From Bifiguratus adelaidae (Eukaryota; Mucoromycota; Endogonomycetes; Endogonales), in assembly GCA_002261195.1 (NCBI GenBank), contig MVBO01000186.1:1-24092 (forward strand): a stretch of DNA of 24,092 bases, read 5' to 3'. Numbering within the stretch: position 1 is the first letter of the stretch; every line of letters starts with the position of its first letter. Below, in pieces: positions 20,064 to 24,092 of the stretch. A program made the translations under genes and the position numbers. The notes beneath the pieces are model-generated. The model was not told the DNA's origin and made no database searches. It worked only from the letters and a program-made list of their open reading frames with translations.

Positions 20064-20345
20064 TTATTCGCCGTCCTCTTCAGTGGACACCTCTTCGATG
20101 AGCTCCACCATACTTCGCCAAATGAGAGCTGAGCCGAGTCAATTGAAGATAGTCTGTATCGATTCTGCGGTGACTTTGCTGGCCTGCATAAAGTAGATGC
20201 CGTATTTGACACAAAGGAGTCTAACGAGCGTAACCTTGGGGTAATTGGGCAGTATGCCATACATCGGCAAAGCGTCTAGGCTTTCATCGAGGAAATGGCG
20301 GTTTCTGAATTCGGAAATTCGCTTTGCTTCGAAAAACGCGTTATT
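20064..20345 (-). pseudogene. Coding-like relic of unknown family
   Basis: On the minus strand a frame is open from 20345 to 20142, meets one TGA at 20139-20141 and continues open to a TAA at 20064-20066. The translation looks protein-like rather than random: a FFEAKRISEFRNRHFLDESL stretch, then a PMYGILPNYPKVTLVRLLCV stretch, then KYGIYFMQASKVTAESIQ, and after the stop an acidic tail, MVELIEEVSTEEDGE. The frame has no start codon at its 5' end, though an AG that could be a splice acceptor lies just before it at 20346-20347. An intron across the TGA (acceptor CTCAG near 20132) is possible. I do not recognise the family. It may be the last exon of a lost gene. Confidence 0.35.
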
Positions 20346-20385
20346 CTACCTGATTTTGGAACGCTTGCTAAACAACGATATAGTT

Positions 20386-20615
20386 CTCGAAATGCTGGCC
20401 ACACTGCCAGCGTACCAAGGAAAAGGTGCAGGTTCCATGTTGCTAAATGGGGATGTGAACAAACCGACCGTGAAGGGTTGGAGTCGTACCTCGAGGCTAG
20501 TTCAGTCGCACGAAGGCTCTATGAAAAGGTACGGATGGAAACACAGGGGTTGAAGTCTTTTTGGCCGGCGTGGATCGCTAAGGAATGGCATATGGTCAAA
20601 GAGCAATATTTATAG
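20386..20615 (+). pseudogene. GNAT-family N-acetyltransferase, C-terminal relic with frameshift
   Basis: The segment encodes LEMLATLPAYQGKGAGSMLL, which carries GNAT motif A (Q-G-K-G-A-G, the acetyl-CoA pyrophosphate loop). The frame then changes near 20445 and goes on in the next frame with WGCEQTDREGLESYLEASSV, ARRLYEKV and a C-terminal end at a TAG at 20613-20615. In intact fungal relatives these two parts are continuous, with a Lys before the Trp, so one base seems lost in the AAATGG run. Upstream of the first Leu the frame no longer resembles a GNAT N-terminus; the relic is cut there and borders the unidentified minus-strand piece. No functional protein can be made from this. Confidence 0.8.
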
Positions 20616-21145
20616 ATAGCAACACTTAGCCAGGACCTAGACGGATGACCTCGCAGATCCGATACCGGCGTTGTAATTATATAGAGGCCACAGTTATAGA
20701 AAATCAAAAAAGTATCTGTAACCAGCAATTGCCTGCCTCGGATCTATTACCCGCTAGTGCAAGCCGAATCTATGCGTAGGCGAACATGCTTTCAGCATCA
20801 CAGAACACTTACGTGAACAGGGCAATGAAGGGTTTAGAACGTAACTTGGCTTACGTAAATCAATGGTTTCACCTACAAACCGAGAAATTGTTTATCACGC
20901 TTTGCAAAGCCCTGGTAATTTGAAGTAAAGGACATTTCAAAAGTCAAGAGCTCGACGACGATGTCAACCGCTGCCCTTTTCGACCATACCAAGTAGAGCA
21001 AATTTCGCTCAGATCAGCGGTCATGCATTGTATTGCAGGACATTGCGCCCTAGTGAATACGTCACAAACGTGGACCACCTTATTAGTCTCGGAAAACAGA
21101 CAGTTTAAAACCTCGTCAAGCAATCATCTAAACATATCTGGTGCT
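20616..21145. other. Gene-free stretch before the MFS relic
   Basis: I see no gene, RNA or clear repeat in these 530 bases. Frames on both strands are short. The part from about 20940 may be decayed 5' sequence of the transporter relic that follows. Confidence 0.4.
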
Positions 21146-23017
21146 ATGGATACGAAAAGTCTTTTGCGTTCGAGTATTCTCGGGCAGTTCATAAGGGTAG
21201 CCACCAACTACAGGGTCCTTCGCTACCCGGAGGAGATCCCTGGGTAGCATTGTCCAAGCTGCTATTGAAATAGAAAGGGCAGTTCGGCTAGTCACGGCGT
21301 GTCTGACAATTGGTCCTCCGCGTCCAAGGTTGATATACAGCCAGACACTATTACACATGTTTTGTCGCGCACGGAAAGAGATCCATGGAAAGTGGATACA
21401 CATCATGATCTCGAGAAGGCTCCAAGCCGCCCTATTAAACCATTGACGACGTCAGATGGGACCATCCTGGTTGATTAGTATACAACAGGTAAGCACGTCC
21501 ATTATATACGGTAAATTCGACATTTATCCGTAGATGACCCCGAGAACCCGCAAAACTGGTCTATAGGCAAGAAGGCATTTGTTTACCTTCCAGATCTGGT
21601 AAACAGGGAACATTCTCTAACGACGAGATACTGATATGGATTGAATGTAGTATCTATACGTTTGCCGTTTATATTGGATCGTCCATGTATGCTTCAAGTA
21701 TCCCCGGTGTCAGGAAGAGTTTGGAGTCGCTTCGTTGGGATTGCCGCTCTATGTTCTTGGATATACGTCGCACTGGTAGTGATGCGTTTTGCTGACACTA
21801 ACATGTAATTTCAGACGGAATGTATCCTCTTCTCTCCATTGAGCGAGTAAGTTGTCGTTTGACCTGGTATCAACGTGGAATGTCACCTAAACCGTTTGCA
21901 AAGTATCCCTATCGTGGGTCGAAATCCGCTATATATTGCGACGTTTGCCATCATTGTGACTTTGTGCGTTCCAACCGCGCTCGTGAAGATTATCGCTGGC
22001 TTGCTTGTGCTACGTTTCCTACTAGGATTTTTCGGTATACTAGATGTTTGTCTTCTCCGCTCTTCGCTTTGGCTTGCATTGCTCGACAGGATCGCATTGT
22101 TTCGCCACCGGAGCAGCTACTTTTCAAGACATGGTAAGGATATTGTGCGCCTAGCAAGTCATCGTCAACCCTCGCTTAGTATCCTGGTATCAAGCTACCT
22201 TATTTGCTGACAATTTGAGGCTCTGGTAACGTCTAAAGGGAATTGGATTTTCGCTTAGCATCACTAAACCTGACCATGTAGCCACGATGGGTCCAGCTCC
22301 TGGGCCAGTCATTTCAGGGTTGAGTGTAAGCGGCGAGAATTGGCGCTGGAGTAGCTGGGAGTTGCTGTGGCTCTCTGGCCCCCTTTGGCTGCTGCTCTTC
22401 AGTGCTCTTCCCGAAACATCCGCAGACAACATGCTTTTGGGACGGGCTTGTCGATTGCGCAGGCTGACTGGAAAGACCAATCTGAAATCTCAATCGGAGA
22501 TTGATCAGGCAAGCATGACCGTGAACGAAATAGCCGCCAATGCTTTCATCAAGCCTTGGGAAATCAATGCCCTTGATCCCGCTGTGTTGGTCACTACCGT
22601 CTTGTTTACGGTATTTACTACTCTTTCTTCGAATCGGTGCCGCTCGTTTACCCGGTCATCTACGCCTTCAATATGGGTGAATCTGGCTGGGTCTTCCTTA
22701 CTGTTATCGTATCGCTATTGTTTCGCATGCCAGCTTACTGTGCCTATTTCTACTACCAAGCTGAGTGCATGCTCGAATGAAAAGGTGGGGTATGGGTCCA
22801 CCTGATGATCGCTTAATTCTTGGGTTGTTTGCCTGCTCCTTGGTGCCTATTGGTCTTTTCATCTATGGAGCGTATCCTAGTCTGTTTGTCCGACTTGCTC
22901 AATGGCTTGATACCAATATGAGTTATGCAGCATGGACATAACGCCCCTCCGTCCACTGGATAGCAAGTCTTGTCGGCTTAGGGATTAATATCGCCGGAAC
23001 CGTCACTATCATCCAAA
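21146..23017 (+). pseudogene. MFS drug:H+ antiporter (DHA1-type) pseudogene
   Basis: Fragments of a fungal 12-TM MFS exporter can be followed in order but not in one frame. An N-terminal cytosolic start is MDTKSLLRSSILGQF (21146), soon stopped by a TAG at 21243-21245. Then come ILVD followed by TAG where W is expected (near 21476), DDPENPQNWS at 21533-21562, YTFAVYIGSSMYASSIPGV near 21655-21711, a frameshift to EEFGVAS, IPIVGRNPLYIATFAIIV near 21905-21960, AGLLVLRFLLGFFG, then GPAPGPVISG with NWRWSSWELLWLSGPLW near 22287-22380 (the motif C region and the central loop) and PETSADN. Another frameshift near 22610 leads to YGIYYSFFESVPLVYPVIYA, a TGA near 22778, GMGPPDDRLILGLFA and finally SVHWIASLVGL. 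The match ends near 23017, so the last membrane segments are missing. Relic introns with good ends persist. This was once a polyamine/drug-type exporter. Confidence 0.88.
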
Positions 23018-23214
23018 GTATGTCTGCAGAACGATTCTCATTATCACTAGTTTACTAGATTTGTGGTCACTGGCTTCCGCTTTATATCAAACAGGTTTCA
23101 AATTCATTTGCAAAGGTGCACTAGATCGCATGCAGCTCAAGCACTTGGTATTGAAGTTGGCTCTCTCTCAACTCAACGGGTCAACATAGCCCAACCGCGG
23201 TGTACCTTGGGCTA

Positions 23215-24092
23215 ATGTGGGGGTTTGGCTCACTATTGAGACGCGCTATAGCGCTCGCGATCTTGGCGACAGTATACCACTATACCTTTGCACTGATAGG
23301 TTCCCGAGTCTCTTTAGGGACAGTCGGTAACCTTGGGAATATCTCCGTCGCCCACGGCATCTACCGACAAGCAAGTACGATGCACGACAAAGAAGTAGAA
23401 GGTGGCCCATTGAGGCAGCCAGGCGAAGGCTTTGTAAGACAGCTGACAACAGCGAACAATTTGTCAATATCTCTTGGACACACAGGTGACTATAAGGAAC
23501 AGGAGGAATTGTGTAAGCAAGCGCTCGACGCAAGTCAAACCCAGTTTGGTCGCGATCACCCGCACACATTGAACACTCTTATAAACCTCGGCGTCCTTTA
23601 TGAACAGCAAGGCAAGTATCAGCAGGCAGAAGAGTTCTTCCAGCGAGCCCTAGAGGGGCAAGAAAGAACACTAGGCCAAGACCATCCCGATACACTCAAG
23701 ACAGCCGGAAACTTGGCATTGATATATGAACGCCAAGGCCGCTACAAGGAAGCGGCCGGAATTTTAGTGCGAGTACTCGAGGAATTCAAAAAGCAGCTGG
23801 GTTGCGATCACCCCGACACGCTGCTGACAACCGAAATGGTAGCAGCAGTCTACTCTTCCCAGGGCCTTTACGAGGAGGCAGAGCGACTGTATGATCTGGT
23901 GCTGGAAGGACTTGAAAGGCAGCTGGGCCATGACCACCGCGATACGCTAGATACCGTTCACAACCTGGCAAGTCTCTACGTCGAATTTGGCCGCTACACG
24001 GAAGCGGAAGAGATGTACAATCGAGCAATTTCTGCATATGAGGGGCAGCTGGGTCGCGACCACCCAAACACGCTGACAGCGATTGAGGGCAA
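23215..24092 (+). CDS. Kinesin-light-chain-type TPR repeat protein (partial, runs off right edge)
   Basis: The frame is open to the window edge. From about 23318 it codes for TPR units of the 42-residue kinesin-light-chain type. Four well-formed units each begin with a D-H-x-x-TL motif, at about 23557, 23683, 23809 and 23935 (126-base period). A fifth starts near 24061, and two diverged units lie before (GNLGNIxVAHG and TANNLSISLGHTGDY). Such arrays in agaricomycetes often form the C-terminus of NB-ARC/NACHT proteins (NLR-like) and act as a protein-binding or sensor part; no NTPase domain is visible here. The 5' end is unclear: the first in-frame ATG is at 23215, but the residues before 23318 are hydrophobic and not TPR-like, and an acceptor-like CTCTTTAG ends at 23317, so the true exon may start there. 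This could also be a 5'-truncated gene, since it abuts the transporter relic. Confidence 0.75.
   Translation, partial: MWGFGSLLRRAIALAILATVYHYTFALIGSRVSLGTVGNLGNISVAHGIYRQASTMHDKEVEGGPLRQPGEGFVRQLTTANNLSISLGHTGDYKEQEELCKQALDASQTQFGRDHPHTLNTLINLGVLYEQQGKYQQAEEFFQRALEGQERTLGQDHPDTLKTAGNLALIYERQGRYKEAAGILVRVLEEFKKQLGCDHPDTLLTTEMVAAVYSSQGLYEEAERLYDLVLEGLERQLGHDHRDTLDTVHNLASLYVEFGRYTEAEEMYNRAISAYEGQLGRDHPNTLTAIEG

Noticed and set aside
1-24092. tRNA, rRNA, CRISPR arrays or transposon ends
   Set aside because: I saw no tRNA box A/B pair with a foldable acceptor, no regular short repeats with spacers, and no terminal repeats or transposase motifs. The only array is the protein-coding 126-base TPR repeat.

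Overview
The window reads as nuclear DNA of a filamentous fungus, most likely a basidiomycete of the Agaricomycetes (inference). The reasons are gene density, many short introns (about 40-60 bases, GT...AG, one perfect TACTAAC branch point), the recognisable fungal secretory and ribosome-biogenesis genes, and decayed families typical of that group: 4CL-like acyl-CoA ligases, MFS drug transporters and 42-residue kinesin-light-chain-type TPRs. The species cannot be named from the sequence alone.

Layout. Bases 1-2276 (minus) hold the start of a 4-coumarate-CoA-ligase-like gene that runs off the left edge, preceded by a badly decayed tandem paralogue. Bases 2543-19594 are an orderly core of intact genes: a DUF676-type lipase/hydrolase (minus) head-to-head with UTP15 (plus); SEC24 (minus), convergent with UTP15 and head-to-head with SEC8 (plus); a UBL-AN1 zinc-finger protein (plus); NOC3 (plus); and a single-exon type II membrane glycosyltransferase-like protein (plus). 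Bases 19595-23200 are mostly relics: a frameshifted GNAT acetyltransferase tail, an unidentified coding-like stretch on the minus strand, and an MFS transporter pseudogene with stops and frameshifts. From about 23.2 kb to the right edge a TPR array is open and continues out of the window.

How the genes relate. UTP15 (pre-rRNA transcription and 18S processing, UTP-A/SSU processome) and NOC3 (60S assembly and export) are both nucleolar. SEC24 (COPII cargo adaptor at the ER) and SEC8 (exocyst subunit at the plasma membrane) act at opposite ends of the secretory route, and only 53 bases separate their start codons. I rebuilt exon-intron structures by hand. All junctions used keep frame: SEC8 gives 25 exons and 1065 residues, SEC24 9 exons and 1095 residues, UTP15 4 exons and 516 residues, the hydrolase 5 exons and 351 residues, and NOC3 about 753 residues.

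I do not see a convincing new multigene system. The most interesting points are the compact SEC24/SEC8 divergent promoter, the stop-free introns of length divisible by three in NOC3, the contrast between intact core and decayed flanks, and the partial TPR protein beside the MFS relic.
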